Assembly: GCF_014898815.1 (NCBI RefSeq)
Contig: NW_026515534.1
Coordinates: 186,001-250,000, forward strand
From: Panonychus citri
Lineage: Eukaryota; Arthropoda; Arachnida; Trombidiformes; Tetranychidae
DNA: 64,000 nt
Direction of reading: 5' to 3'
Shown here: in pieces, positions 43,028-53,695 of the stretch
How the letters are laid out: each line of letters begins with the position of its first letter
Position numbering within the stretch: the first letter of the stretch is position 1
Position numbers and translations under genes: made by a program
The notes under the pieces: model-generated
What the model was told of the DNA's origin: nothing
The model's database searches: none
Seen by the model: only the letters and a program-made list of their open reading frames with translations

Positions 43028-44277
43028 CAGGTCGGTACAAAAAACATTTGAACAAATTCAAATCAATGTAATTAATTAATTACTCAGAATTATGATTCAA
43101 TATGATAACCATGAGCTCGGTAAATTTCCCGGCAACGTTTAGGCCATGATTCTAGAGCTCGTCTGATCTCATGTAACGGGATTCGTTTAAGTTCTCGTCG
43201 AACTGCCTTTTTCAGTTGCTCGATATCCGAACATTCAACCTTACTGAGAGCCGATTTTAGTCGACCGAATAGATAAAAATCACATGGTGATGCATCAGGC
43301 GAGTTAGGCATCCACTCTGAGGGTTGAATAAACTTGATACCAGAACTTTTCAAGAACTCGATCGTCCGTTTGGCCGTGTGAGAGGGGGCGGAGTCATGAT
43401 GAAAGATGAAATCATTTTCAGGGAATAATTTCTTTACGTCCTCTTTGAAAAAAGGTTTCAAAATATTCTTAATATAATAATTGGAATTGATTTTACACTC
43501 TGGCGGAACAAATCTTGGTTTGAAAATTCCACGGCTCGAAAATGCCACCCAAACCATTATCGTCTTAGAGAAATTACTCGAAGTGTAAATTTCGGCTTCA
43601 TCACGGCTTGCATTCTGATCAATATATTGAATTCGAGTTTGACCTCTCGATTCATCTAGCCTGATTAACGACTCATCCGAAGTGATGAACTTTTCCCAAT
43701 TTCCTTCCTTAAGTCGCCGGTAGAGGGCCAAAGATCGACTCCGTCTCTTTTTTGCTATCGCTTCCGTTATGACGTGACCTTTAGGCTTTAACACCTTTTT
43801 TTTACCCAACGTTTGATGTATATGATAGTTTACCATTCGCTTAGTTACATTAAGTTTTTTGGCCATGGTCAATTGAGGCAAAGGGTTTTTTTCGAGCACG
43901 AGTTCACGCAGCTTAGAAAGCTGATTTTCACTAATTTTCGGCGGACGGCCACGATTTTCCTTATTGGCACTTTTTTTCAAATTTGACTTATTATTTTTGA
44001 TGTTAGATATTGACCCAATAGAAACTAGTTGGCCATCTTTTTTTAAATGGTCTCTTATTCGTGAAAATGACCAGTTTAGGCCTAAAAGTTCACGAATTCG
44101 ACCAATCACTTCACTGTCTAATTTCTTCATGATCTTAATCAACTGAAAAATTTAATTAGTATAATTGGATAGCCAAGAAAAAATGCTTTCTAGTGATAGT
44201 CTATTTGTCTAGTCATGACTTCTGATGGAGCGACAATTAGGCGACAAATTTGTTCAAATGTTTTTTGTACCGACCTG
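43028..44277 (-). mobile_element. Complete mariner-type (DD37D) transposon
   Basis: A 1250-bp element bounded by perfect 31-base terminal inverted repeats starting caggtcggtacaaaaaacat and flanked by TA on both sides (43026-43027 and 44278-44279). One transposase gene fills it. Identical termini and an open transposase suggest recent insertion. It lies between the 5' side of chemoreceptor 1 and the 3' side of chemoreceptor 2. Confidence 0.95.
43090..44130 (-). CDS. Mariner-type transposase, DD37D
   Basis: 346 residues from the ATG at 44130, intact. The N-terminal region has two helix-turn-helix-like parts joined by Arg-Gly-Arg-Pro-Pro-Lys (GRPR-like linker). Catalytic acids: Asp in Thr-Ser-Asp-Glu-Ser, Asp in His-His-Asp-Ser-Ala-Pro-Ser-His, and Asp in Ser-Pro-Cys-Asp-Phe. 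There are 37 residues between the second and third Asp, as in the maT/DD37D group, whereas classical mariner has 34. The protein cuts and pastes the element at TA sites. It could be active; nothing in the frame argues against it. Confidence 0.93.
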   Translation of the reverse strand: MKKLDSEVIGRIRELLGLNWSFSRIRDHLKKDGQLVSIGSISNIKNNKSNLKKSANKENRGRPPKISENQLSKLRELVLEKNPLPQLTMAKKLNVTKRMVNYHIHQTLGKKKVLKPKGHVITEAIAKKRRSRSLALYRRLKEGNWEKFITSDESLIRLDESRGQTRIQYIDQNASRDEAEIYTSSNFSKTIMVWVAFSSRGIFKPRFVPPECKINSNYYIKNILKPFFKEDVKKLFPENDFIFHHDSAPSHTAKRTIEFLKSSGIKFIQPSEWMPNSPDASPCDFYLFGRLKSALSKVECSDIEQLKKAVRRELKRIPLHEIRRALESWPKRCREIYRAHGYHIES

Positions 44278-44974
44278 TATCTTTCCAACTGGCTTTCAAT
44301 TGATAGATTTGTATTGAACTCCAATCTATTTTATTGATCTTTCGGCGAATCAAAAATGTACATTTGGTCGATCGTTTGCCATAGAAACGAAAACATCACA
44401 ACCAAGGCGAACTCAACTTTGTCGCAAGAATTCATCCAAATTCACGATTGTTACCATCTTAAGAGTCTGGTGATCATGTGCTTAAGCCCATCTTTCTGAA
44501 AATTTCCGACTGATTTACTGAAATTCGGATAAAGATTACGCAACAGCTACAAGGAGTTTACGAAAGGTCAGGATATCAAAAAATCGTACAAAACGGAAAA
44601 ACAGTCTAGTTAGAAAAATCTGAACGTCCTTTCATGAGAAATTCTGAATGAAAGTTTTTTATGTACACAAGCATAAGACTTTTTGAGAGCACGCGATTCA
44701 AAAATAATAACAGAGAGAGAGAGGCTGCTATGATTATCGCTATCCAATATTCTTTCGATGCTTAGAATTTTTTGGAAATTTGGATCGTAAGGCTATTTAA
44801 AAGTGGTCATTTTGCGATACCACTCGCCATGATTTGTGAACTTTAGCTCGAGAGTTATCATTTAATTGAATCAAATGTACAAAGGGATGAAGTTTGTTCA
44901 TGACTAACGAACATTTTAAGAAATCAGTATGAATTGAACAATAATTGGGGACAGATTTTAATATTTAATATGAA
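44278..44974. other. Downstream region of chemoreceptor 2 with dispersed repeat
   Basis: Bases 44730-44974 match the esterase-flanking repeat arms (about 14640-14905), so this is receptor 3' flank that was carried into those arms. Bases 44278-44720 show no gene. Confidence 0.6.
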
Positions 44975-46054
44975 TCAGAATTTTATGATTGTTTCTGTGT
45001 AAAGAATTATCGAAAGTGAAACAGAGAAAAGAGAAACGATAAAGTTTTTATCGATAATCATAAATCCAAAGAATTTGAATCCAATGTTTTTATTATGCAT
45101 CCGCATGAGAAACAGTTCGATCTGAAAGGTAAAGAAAGAGGAAAAAAGTCCATTAAGATTTTAATTTAGCAAAACAAAGACGATAAAATTATTAATAGTT
45201 ACCTCTTTTTGGTGAATATCGTAACTTGAAGCAATTTCATGTAATACTTCAATTGATTTGTAAGATTCAGTGTTTACAGATACAAGTTGATAAGTAATCA
45301 GAGCTAAATGAGCAATTCTACAGCTAAAAATCACACAGTTTAGTAGTAGGGAATCTTGCATATCATCAATAAAGTATCGATAGAATATAATTGGATTGAA
45401 AAACATACAATCAAAGTATGTGAATGTTATGATGTACGAGCAGAATTTATTAGCGACTTCACAAGCCTTTATATTGTTACTGTAAAGACATCGAATTTGA
45501 TTGAGTCCATTAGTATCACGAACAATTAATCGACTGAATACAAGAATCTTCCAGTTAATTATCTCGAAACAATTTCTTACATAAGATGATAGGTAAGTTA
45601 TTATTGCACAAATTACGAACAACTTTGCACATCCAATACAATGTATCAGCTTGAATAAAAAATCAGATAACATGAAACTTAACCCATTGTAGTTTTTACT
45701 TGCTGGAAAACTGAATATTATATAAGATATCATGAACACGAAATAAACTAGAAAGTTTAAGATGCTAAATTTTATGATTTTCTGTTTATTGATTTCCATT
45801 CGATTCGGAAATTGATCTTCCAGGTTCATCATTCCAATTAGATCGTAAAACTTTTTCAACTTTTTCCATTTTAATCCGAAAACAAATAATAAACCATATG
45901 AGGATCTAGTGAGCTCCCTGAATATTAGTTCATAATAAGTGAGAGTTTTTTTCCCAGGGGAATTTGAAGACTTAATAATTCTTACGATAGAATCTGCGAT
46001 TGAAAATAATCCAACAATAACGGTTATTATTCTAACAGATTTAATCGAGATCAT
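44975..46054 (-). CDS. Gustatory-type chemoreceptor 2 (2 exons)
   Basis: Exons are 46054-45203 and 45121-44975 with the same splice position as chemoreceptor 1 (after His-Gln-Lys-Glu); 332 residues. The two proteins are close paralogues: the middle stretch around Trp-Lys-Ile-Leu-Val-Phe-Ser-Arg-Leu and the last exon are almost identical, while the extracellular loops and the segments around 110-140 differ. The start is the ATG at 46054; upstream codons in frame have no ATG. Role as for receptor 1. Its N-terminal part is the source of the fragment at 5806-6035. Confidence 0.87.
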
Positions 46055-46632
46055 TTTTAGAGTTACAATTACTTTCACTTTGAATCATAGACTGATGGAT
46101 AAAAGTTCTTAGGCTAATCAATCCGAATTCGTTTTATCGACAATAGGTGACCAACCATAAAGGTCAATCTTAATCATAGAGCTTTTTAAATTTTCTCCAA
46201 CAGCGTCATGATAATTTGTCATTCACAACAATCAAACGACAAACAATGAGTTTTTGCGTCTTTCAATTCAATGAATATTCATAAAGTTCATCAGCCAGCA
46301 TGAGGCAGAACTAAATGTTATTCATGAAAATTAGTTTTTTTTACAGTCATACGAATACCGAATTAGAGACAAATCATTCGTCCGCTGTCAATCATCGCTA
46401 ATCATGAATAGAGAACATTTTTTGCGTCATGTGGATTATTAACTTGACAATTGGCTGAAAGAGCTTCGAATTTAACATTCATAAGATTATTGAATTTTAT
46501 AGATTGCTTATTTTTCTCCGGACTATTAGGATTCTAGAAACTGATAGAACTGTCAAATACTTTTTAGCGTCGAAATCATCAATAAATATAAATATTATAT
46601 AGAAAATTCACCAAGAACTATAATTTATTGAT
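46055..46632. other. Intergenic region upstream of chemoreceptor 2
   Basis: AT-rich, no gene or repeat recognised. Confidence 0.45.
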
Positions 46633-46872
46633 TCAATTTCTTGTCATTGGACCAGTTTTTGGTTCGGAATGATCTGTTCGATTGGTCTTTTTTCTCAGTG
46701 GTAAATTTGTCTGGGTACATGAGAGATGTCGAGAGATCCTCTTAATCTGGATGATGAGATTTTTTAAGTTTTGTTGATACCTAAAGTCAATTTCTTCTTT
46801 TGAACCTTTGGGACAAAGTTTCTCAGAGGCATTTGCTTTCCAGGCTCGAATATCCATCTCATCGGATCCAAA
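46633..46872 (-). pseudogene. DCAF13 C-terminal fragment, second
   Basis: The minus strand reads Gly-Ser-Asp-Glu-Met-Asp-Ile-Arg-Ala-Trp-Lys-Ala-Asn-Ala-Ser-Glu-Lys-Leu, then a degenerate remainder of the Sof1 domain with several deletions, ending near Pro-Met-Thr-Arg-Asn. It begins further upstream in DCAF13 than the fragment at 39075 and is more decayed. Confidence 0.85.
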
Positions 46873-47161
46873 TAAATGTTAAATCACATGTCCACAAAAC
46901 GATTTCTAACTTTTACAAACATTTTCCACGATAAAGTTAAGGACCTGGACGTCACTTGGGTTACTCGCACGTTCGTCTAATTTTTTTTCCATTTTATCCG
47001 CTTTTTAGAAATTTTCTTTTCTTTCATCAATAGATGGCGACAGTTTTTTTCGTCTTTGTTTTTGTTTACCTTTTTTCTTGTTGTTGTCATTTCTTTAATT
47101 GATTGTTGTTGGAATTGAGTAATTGTTTCATTGGTTCGAGTTGTGATTCCATTTTTGTGAC
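46873..47161. other. Intergenic region and probable BRAP 5' UTR
   Basis: No gene. The 100 or so bases before the BRAP start are T-rich and are probably the leader and promoter. Confidence 0.4.
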
Positions 47162-48616
47162 ATGGCCTCTGCTACCCCACCACCTCCACCTCCACAGGTC
47201 CCACAACAACCAGCGCAACCACCTGGTCCACTTCAAGCAGCGTCGTTGAAACAAATTCACTTTTTCAGTGGAAATCATAATGTGGAAACAATTAAGGGAA
47301 TTCTTCACATTTATAAAGAGAATGAGAAAACTCCACTTGGTTTAGAAGATGAAAGTAAAGACATTGTTTGTATCCACTCGATACCAACTTCGATGACCAT
47401 TCATGATCTGCTCCAATTCACTGGTCCTGTGAACAATAACATTGAACACATTCAAATTGTTCGTAACTCGAAGCCCAATCAATTCATGGCTTTGATCAAA
47501 TTCTCGGATGAAAAGAGTTCAGATGAGTTTTACAAGAATTTCAATGGAGTTCAGTTTAATTCAATTGAACCGGAAATTTGTCATCTCGCTTATGTGGCTA
47601 AAGTTGAGACATTCAAAGAAACTTCTGATGGATGTTTACCTATTGTTGGCCACGAAGAACTACCGACCTGTGCAGTTTGTCTCGAAAAAATGGACGAATC
47701 GGTCGATGGAGTTTTGACAATTCTGTGTAATCACTCCTTCCATTGTGGGTGTTTAGACAAATGGGGTGACACAAGTTGCCCAGTTTGTCGTTACTGTCAA
47801 ACACCAGAAAGTGTTCCTGAAAACAATTGTTTCGCCTGTAATTCACAAGAATCCTTGTGGATCTGTTTGATTTGTGGTCACATCGGATGTGGTCGGTATG
47901 TCGGAGGTCATGCCAAGTCTCACTATCTGGAGACTCAACATACTTTTGCTCTCGACTTGAGTATGGATAATCTAGTCTGGGATTATGCTGGAGATAATTA
48001 TGTTCACCGATTAGTTCAAAACAAATCAGATGGTAAACCAGTGGCCGTTGAGTACGAAAATCGAGCCGAGGATAAGATTGATGCGGTCCAGTTGGAATAC
48101 ACTTACTTGCTGACCAATCAATTGGAAGCTCAGAGACATTTTTTCGAGGAGACGATTCGCCTTATTAAGAAAGAAGCCGAAGAAACAAGCAAAGAATTGA
48201 TAGAAGAGAATAAACTTCTCTTGGAGGAGAAGAAACATTTCGAAGATGAGAACCAACGTTTACGCAAAGAAAAACAATCTCTAGAAAAGAAAGTGACCAA
48301 TTTAAGTTCTCGGTTGACGAAAGTTCTTCATGATGTTCAAGAGGAAAAAGAAATGAACAAATGTCTCTCTCAAAATCAAGATCTATGGTCTCAAAAGTTT
48401 CAATCGACGGAATCAAATTTGAAAACTTCCATCGACAAGAAGGACAAGGAAATCGAAGACCTTAAAGAACAAGTTAGAGATCTAATGTTCTTCGTCGAAG
48501 CTCAAAATAAACTGAAAGATGTTAAAGATGTTTCTCAAGATGAAATCGAGGAAAGTTCAATTGTGGTCGGTGCAGCATCACGATTGTCGAAAGCACGTCG
48601 AGCACGAAAAAGATGA
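47162..48616 (+). CDS. BRAP: BRCA1-associated protein (BRAP/IMP), RING E3 ligase
   Basis: 484 residues in a single exon. In order: Pro-rich start; BRAP2 RNA-recognition-like domain (about 40-145); RING-H2 finger (about 170-210: Cys-Ala-Val-Cys-Leu ... Cys-Asn-His-Ser-Phe-His ... Cys-Pro-Val-Cys); UBP-type zinc finger (about 222-285: Cys-Phe-Ala-Cys ... Cys-Leu-Ile-Cys-Gly-His-Ile-Gly-Cys-Gly-Arg-Tyr); long coiled coil (about 310-460); basic C-terminus. In animals BRAP is a cytoplasmic E3 ligase that restrains Ras-MAPK signalling and binds nuclear-localisation signals. The length is slightly below the vertebrate protein. It is intact, with GC content higher than the flanks. Short pieces of it occur inside the esterase-flanking repeat arms. 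Confidence 0.96.
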   Translation: MASATPPPPPPQVPQQPAQPPGPLQAASLKQIHFFSGNHNVETIKGILHIYKENEKTPLGLEDESKDIVCIHSIPTSMTIHDLLQFTGPVNNNIEHIQIVRNSKPNQFMALIKFSDEKSSDEFYKNFNGVQFNSIEPEICHLAYVAKVETFKETSDGCLPIVGHEELPTCAVCLEKMDESVDGVLTILCNHSFHCGCLDKWGDTSCPVCRYCQTPESVPENNCFACNSQESLWICLICGHIGCGRYVGGHAKSHYLETQHTFALDLSMDNLVWDYAGDNYVHRLVQNKSDGKPVAVEYENRAEDKIDAVQLEYTYLLTNQLEAQRHFFEETIRLIKKEAEETSKELIEENKLLLEEKKHFEDENQRLRKEKQSLEKKVTNLSSRLTKVLHDVQEEKEMNKCLSQNQDLWSQKFQSTESNLKTSIDKKDKEIEDLKEQVRDLMFFVEAQNKLKDVKDVSQDEIEESSIVVGAASRLSKARRARKR

Positions 48617-49049
48617 TCGAACTACGAAAAAATATCATTTAAGTCATGATTTGAGCTTCTAATCCTGTTAAAGTATTACTATCATTTACTATTTTAATTT
48701 ATCTTGTTAAATCGATTTTCAATTGTTAATATATTCTAAAAACAAAATCTAATATATTTGATCTGAGATCGGAAATTTAGTTCGATCAGAATGAGAATTT
48801 TGTAAATATCAATTATCATTATTATTGAATTTCTTTGATGTAAACAAGTTACTAATTATTACATGGGATTCAAGGAAATTACATGTAAAATCAATCCCGA
48901 TAATTTCCAATTACAATTACAATTGTATAAACTAAATCAATTCAATCGATCGAGAAAGTGACCCAAAAGTCCAACCAATAAATGTCATTAAATCACAACA
49001 ATCAGTTAACAGTTGATTTTATTAGTTCGAGTTGATCAAACTGAAAGTA
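48617..49049. other. Intergenic region
   Basis: BRAP 3' flank and the upstream region of the channel gene, AT-rich. A 16-base word at 48669-48684 recurs in the repeat arm at 15066. Otherwise nothing seen. Confidence 0.45.
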
Positions 49050-51267
49050 ATGTTACTTGATCTCAAAATTAAATCATCTTGTTTAACAATTAACTTAATC
49101 CAATTGCTTGTTATCAAATCAGTATGGACATCAATAAACCTGCCTCTAGATGATAAAGGTAAGTTAATTGTATCAATTAACAGTTAATTAACAGTTAGTT
49201 TAATTTCTGCTCATCTAAATTTAAGGTCCATTAAACATCACAATGAATATGATCATTGAAGATATTAACTCAATCAATCCATTAACTATGGTAAGAATTG
49301 ATTACTAATCAACTAGATATTAATCAATACATGTGAATGATTGTGATTAGTTAATTGTAACTGATTATCCAAAGGATTTTAGATTGGAATTTTTTCTCAC
49401 TCATAAATGGATAACAATTAAAAAACATTGTCAATCAGTGCGTCAATCAATTGAAAGGTAAATCTGTTTCTTTACATTCAGTGATTACTGATGATTAATT
49501 ATCACCTTTCTAATTGTTACAATTAAGTCGTGAAACAATTGAATCAAATGGTAAACCAATCATTTTAAAAGGTAATGATTTAACAACAATTTGGGTTCCC
49601 GATACTTTCATTTACAATGCTAAGCAAGTTGGTCCAACAACATTTGATGATGGATACAAAAGTTTAATTGTTTCATTTTCTGGGCCCGATAAATGTTCAT
49701 TTACATACACACTTAGGTAACAATTAAGTTAATTGTTGGGTAAGAAAACTGATTCCACTAATCAACTGATTACTTAGACTTTCAGCTTTGATTCCTTGTC
49801 CAATGAACTTCCGTTGGTATCCAGTTGATAAACAAATTTGTCGAGTCTCAATCAGATCAGGTAATTAGTTAATATCAATTTCGATTTCAATGTTTAACAA
49901 TTAAATCAAATTGCTCGAGGAAAAAATCAACAAAAAAATAACTAATCTCGATTCCAATTCAATCGTAATGTTATTTTTATATTCATTTCACTTGGATAAA
50001 TATTTACCTTTACATTGCCTTTAGGTTATTATTAAGTTAATTATATTAAGTAAACATTAGATTATATAATAGAAATGAGTCACTAAAATCAAATTAGTCT
50101 AATGAATTTAATCATAATTAACTAATCAGGTTCTTATTCAGCTGATCAAATAAGTTATTCATGGTTTCCAAAAGGAGTAATCATTGAAACTAAGGTTCCT
50201 CTCTTACAACACTCATTGGGAATTAACTATTACAAATTAATTGCTACTGTTCATGATCAAGGTAATTACGATTAACTAATTAACCGATAATTATTTATAC
50301 TTAATCCACAATTGATCTAATTAACTATCTAATTCCCTCTCCCAGAATCACAATAAATGTTTTACCTTTAATCTCATTGTGATAATGATAATCACCACGA
50401 TTAACTGTTGATCAATGATTAATTATCGTCCTTCTTAATTGTTAACAATTATACAGCTTTATTCACCTGGTTAATTGTTGATCTAACCTTTACACGAATC
50501 ATATCTTATCATGTAATTCAAATCTATTTACCAACAATTATCTTGGTAACAATTAGTTACTGTTCACTTTGGATGGGTAATGATTATATTGCTGGTCGAA
50601 TCACTCTCGGTGTAACAACACAATTAGCGTTAATTACTCAATTTTCTGGATTAAAATCTCGCCTTCCTCAGGTTTCCTACATTATTGTAAGTTTTTAATT
50701 TCCATTCAATCATGATTAACTGATTATAATCAACCAATCTACTAATTGTTAGGCTCTTGATGTATGGATGATTGTTTGTATGATTTTCATTTTCTCAACC
50801 ATCTTAATTACAACAATAATCATTGTTATTAATCAACATCAGTCATCATTGTTATTTAAACAAATTGTTAATAATCAACGCACGGAAAATCAATCAAGAG
50901 TGAGTTAAATTGTTTCTATGTAAGTTAATTGATTTAATTGATTGGTTACAATTTTGTTATTATTACAATTCAATAGATTAAACAATCAAATCGATTGGAA
51001 AACAATTGGTTAAATAAGATTTCCTCTTATGCTCTTAATCATCAATCATGTGTAACTAATCAAAGTAAAAATAACATTGAAACAATTAAGTCTGAGATGA
51101 TGATTAATCCAAAGGATATTGAAAAATCATTACAATTAACTAATCATCTTGAATATTTATCTGATAATAATCAAATTGGTGTAAAAATTGATCAAATCTT
51201 ACGATTTATTTATCCAATCATTTTCCTATTATTTAATTGTCTCTATTGGTTAACTTTGTTCATCTGA
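49050..51267 (+). CDS. Cys-loop ligand-gated channel subunit, anion-channel-like (9 exons)
   Basis: Exons: 49050-49158, 49226-49290, 49375-49457, 49528-49716, 49778-49860, 50130-50261, 50457-50686, 50753-50899, 50977-51267. All junctions are GT-AG and in frame, giving 442 residues. The start is an ATG followed by a hydrophobic stretch (signal peptide). Landmarks: Trp-Val-Pro-Asp-Thr-Phe; the Cys-loop Cys-Pro-Met-Asn-Phe-Arg-Trp-Tyr-Pro-Val-Asp-Lys-Gln-Ile-Cys; pre-TM1 Arg-Ile-Ile-Ser-Tyr-His-Val-Ile-Gln; TM2 Arg-Ile-Thr-Leu-Gly-Val-Thr-Thr-Gln-Leu-Ala-Leu; TM3; a short loop; TM4 at the very end. TM2 resembles GABA/glycine-type chloride channels, although the usual Pro-Ala-Arg before it is Ala-Gly-Arg. 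Ligand unknown. Small exons with tiny introns are typical of this genome. Confidence 0.88.
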
Positions 51268-52025
51268 TTAACTATTATGATTAACTGATTCAGTTCATGT
51301 TACACTGAGTAATTTCATTAATTATCTGTCATATGGTTTTCCATGTATCATCATTTATTAATTACAATTAAACAAAAAGTTTGTACTAATTAACTGAAAA
51401 TCATTCTAGTGTGAAAATATTTAATTTAAAAGTCAAGGTTAATCAAGAGCAATTAATTTTAATCATGATTATGATCATGAACAAAAACAAGTTAAACTAA
51501 ATTGTATATTAAATATAAAGTTAATTCAAATAAATTGTTAAATTGATTAATACTCAGAAATTGCATGACAACAATTAGTTAATCATATTTCATCTGTAAA
51601 CGGTAATCAACATAATCAAACCAAAAGAAATCAAATTGTAATCAAGTTTATTTAATTGTCTACAATTTTACTAAATTTACAATTAGTCAAATAATTTAGT
51701 TATCATTACATTTAATCACAGATTTAATCACAAAATAATTGTTATATATTAAGTTAATTACAATTACATTATATTTACATTCAATGATTAGGATCAAAAT
51801 TTAAACCAACACTTATACAAATACACTGATTGTGATGAAAATAATTAATTGTTGACACTGATTAATTGTATTAATTGAAAGATTAAACCGATACTGACTA
51901 TTGATCAGTTACAATCAAGGCTAATTGATTGATTGATTTTAATGTTATTACATTTGAAAGGAAGGAAATTAAATCCTAACGTTGGTAATAAAAAGTTAAT
52001 TAAATTGTTGATTAAATTAGTGCAG
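51268..52025. other. Convergent 3' flanks
   Basis: Very AT-rich, rich in caatta words, no gene. It lies between the converging channel and membrane-protein genes. Confidence 0.5.
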
Positions 52026-53695
52026 TTATTTGATTACAGAATTAATTGATTTCTCTGAAAATTTATCTGACAATTTGTCCATTGAATTGTTTCGAGTTGA
52101 TCTCATTCCCAGGTCATAATAGTCCATTTCGAGTGAGCCCGATTCATCGAAGTCGAACTGTTCTAATGACGATGCATCGACAAAAGATGTCGAAGTGTTT
52201 GCTAAATCATCGAGTAGAACCATTTGTACCTTTAATTGTCGCCTTCTAATTGGTACAATTAAATAGACACAGAGAAATATAATTATCGAGATAATTATGA
52301 AACTGGTTAGTGAAATTAACGATAACCAAATCAATTCAAATGAACTGAAGAAGACAATTAATGAGGTAAACAAATGCTTAATTGTTTGAGTATTACCATT
52401 GATTAGTGAAGATGATGTATGTTGATTAATTAGATTTATATGAATTAAATAATATTGATTGTTGGTTAATTCAATACGAAGGGTTGATGAGGTTAATTGA
52501 TGAGTTACAATTGATTCACTATTAACCTCTAATTGTGGATCAATTGAGAAAAGTCCATCCCTAATTATTGGTGTTAATTGTGATCCCTGATTGTTAATTG
52601 AAGGTGATGATTGTTGGTGATCAGTGTTAATTGTATCACAGGATAGAGACTTGACAATTTGTAATTGTATCTTAATTGCTGATTGAGTTAAATTAAGTAA
52701 ACATAACGGTTCCAAATCCAATGGAGTTGATGATCTACCTAATGATGAATTGATTGAGACACACAATGGATCAGTTAATTGTGAACATGGAAACAGTTCC
52801 AATAGAAATTGATCATTGAATTGATTTGAATTGTTCCCATTTGGTTGATTGTGCTGATAGGTGATTAAACGATTACATCGACATTTAATTAACTTTAAAG
52901 CTAAAGGCGATGATGAGGACAATTTTTTAAGGTCACTTTTCTTGTGGTCAGTTGATGTTTCATGAGTGGTTGATGTAAATGTAAATGATGGTCCATGAGG
53001 AGATACAATTGCAAATTGATAATCTTTGGATGGATTAGTATTATTATTATCATAATTAAGAGTTGATATGTTTGCATTGGTCATTAAGTTACTCTGATGA
53101 TTAGTTGATAAATCAGCGGGCGATTTGTTTGGATCAATATTTTGACCATTAAGGGTCAGTTTACATTCAGGTTGTGTCCATGTTGAAATGGATGAGTTGA
53201 TTTTGTACATTGAAACATACGAAAAGCAATAATACTTTTTAGACTCTGGATTGAAAAAGTTACAGTTAATTTTTACCAATCGATTTCGAGGAACTTTCAA
53301 TTCTTTAAGGTAATAATATTGCCTCAGGTGAAGACGAGGATCATCTGTTGTATAGATACGGATTAATTCAATCATCTCATTGGCTTCGATTGATGATGAT
53401 GATGATGAGGTAGAGTTAATTGTCGATGGTGTTGATATTGAAAGAGAACCCAAATTAACGAGTATATCATAAGTATCTAAACAAGGATAGATCGAGATCG
53501 CTGATATAAGTTCAATTTGATGGCCTGAAAATCAACAAAGTAAATCACAATTTGAATACATACTATTGACTTTAAAATATATGATTAATTATCTTGAAGA
53601 ATGAAGAAGAAAAAACTTTACTTACCACTAATTAAGGGGTTGTGATGGTTAAGAGGAAATAGAAATATAATCAAGATGATATTAAATTGATCCAT
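52026..53695 (-). CDS. Unrecognised single-pass membrane protein (2 exons)
   Basis: Exon 1 is 53695-53626 and exon 2 is 53524-52026; the GT-AG intron keeps the frame, giving 522 residues. Residues 1-23 are a signal peptide. The extracellular part (about 24-400) has scattered Cys (for example Cys-Asn-Phe-Phe-Asn-Pro and Cys-Arg-Cys-Asn), many Asn-x-Ser/Thr glycosylation sites and low-complexity Asn/Ser/Gln stretches. A strongly hydrophobic region at about 402-447 may contain one or two helices and ends in Arg-Arg-Arg. The tail of about 70 residues is acidic with Tyr (Met-Asp-Tyr-Tyr-Asp-Leu) and Ser. I do not recognise the family; a receptor-like or adhesion protein is possible. The shared intron phase and clean frame support a real gene. 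Confidence 0.7.
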
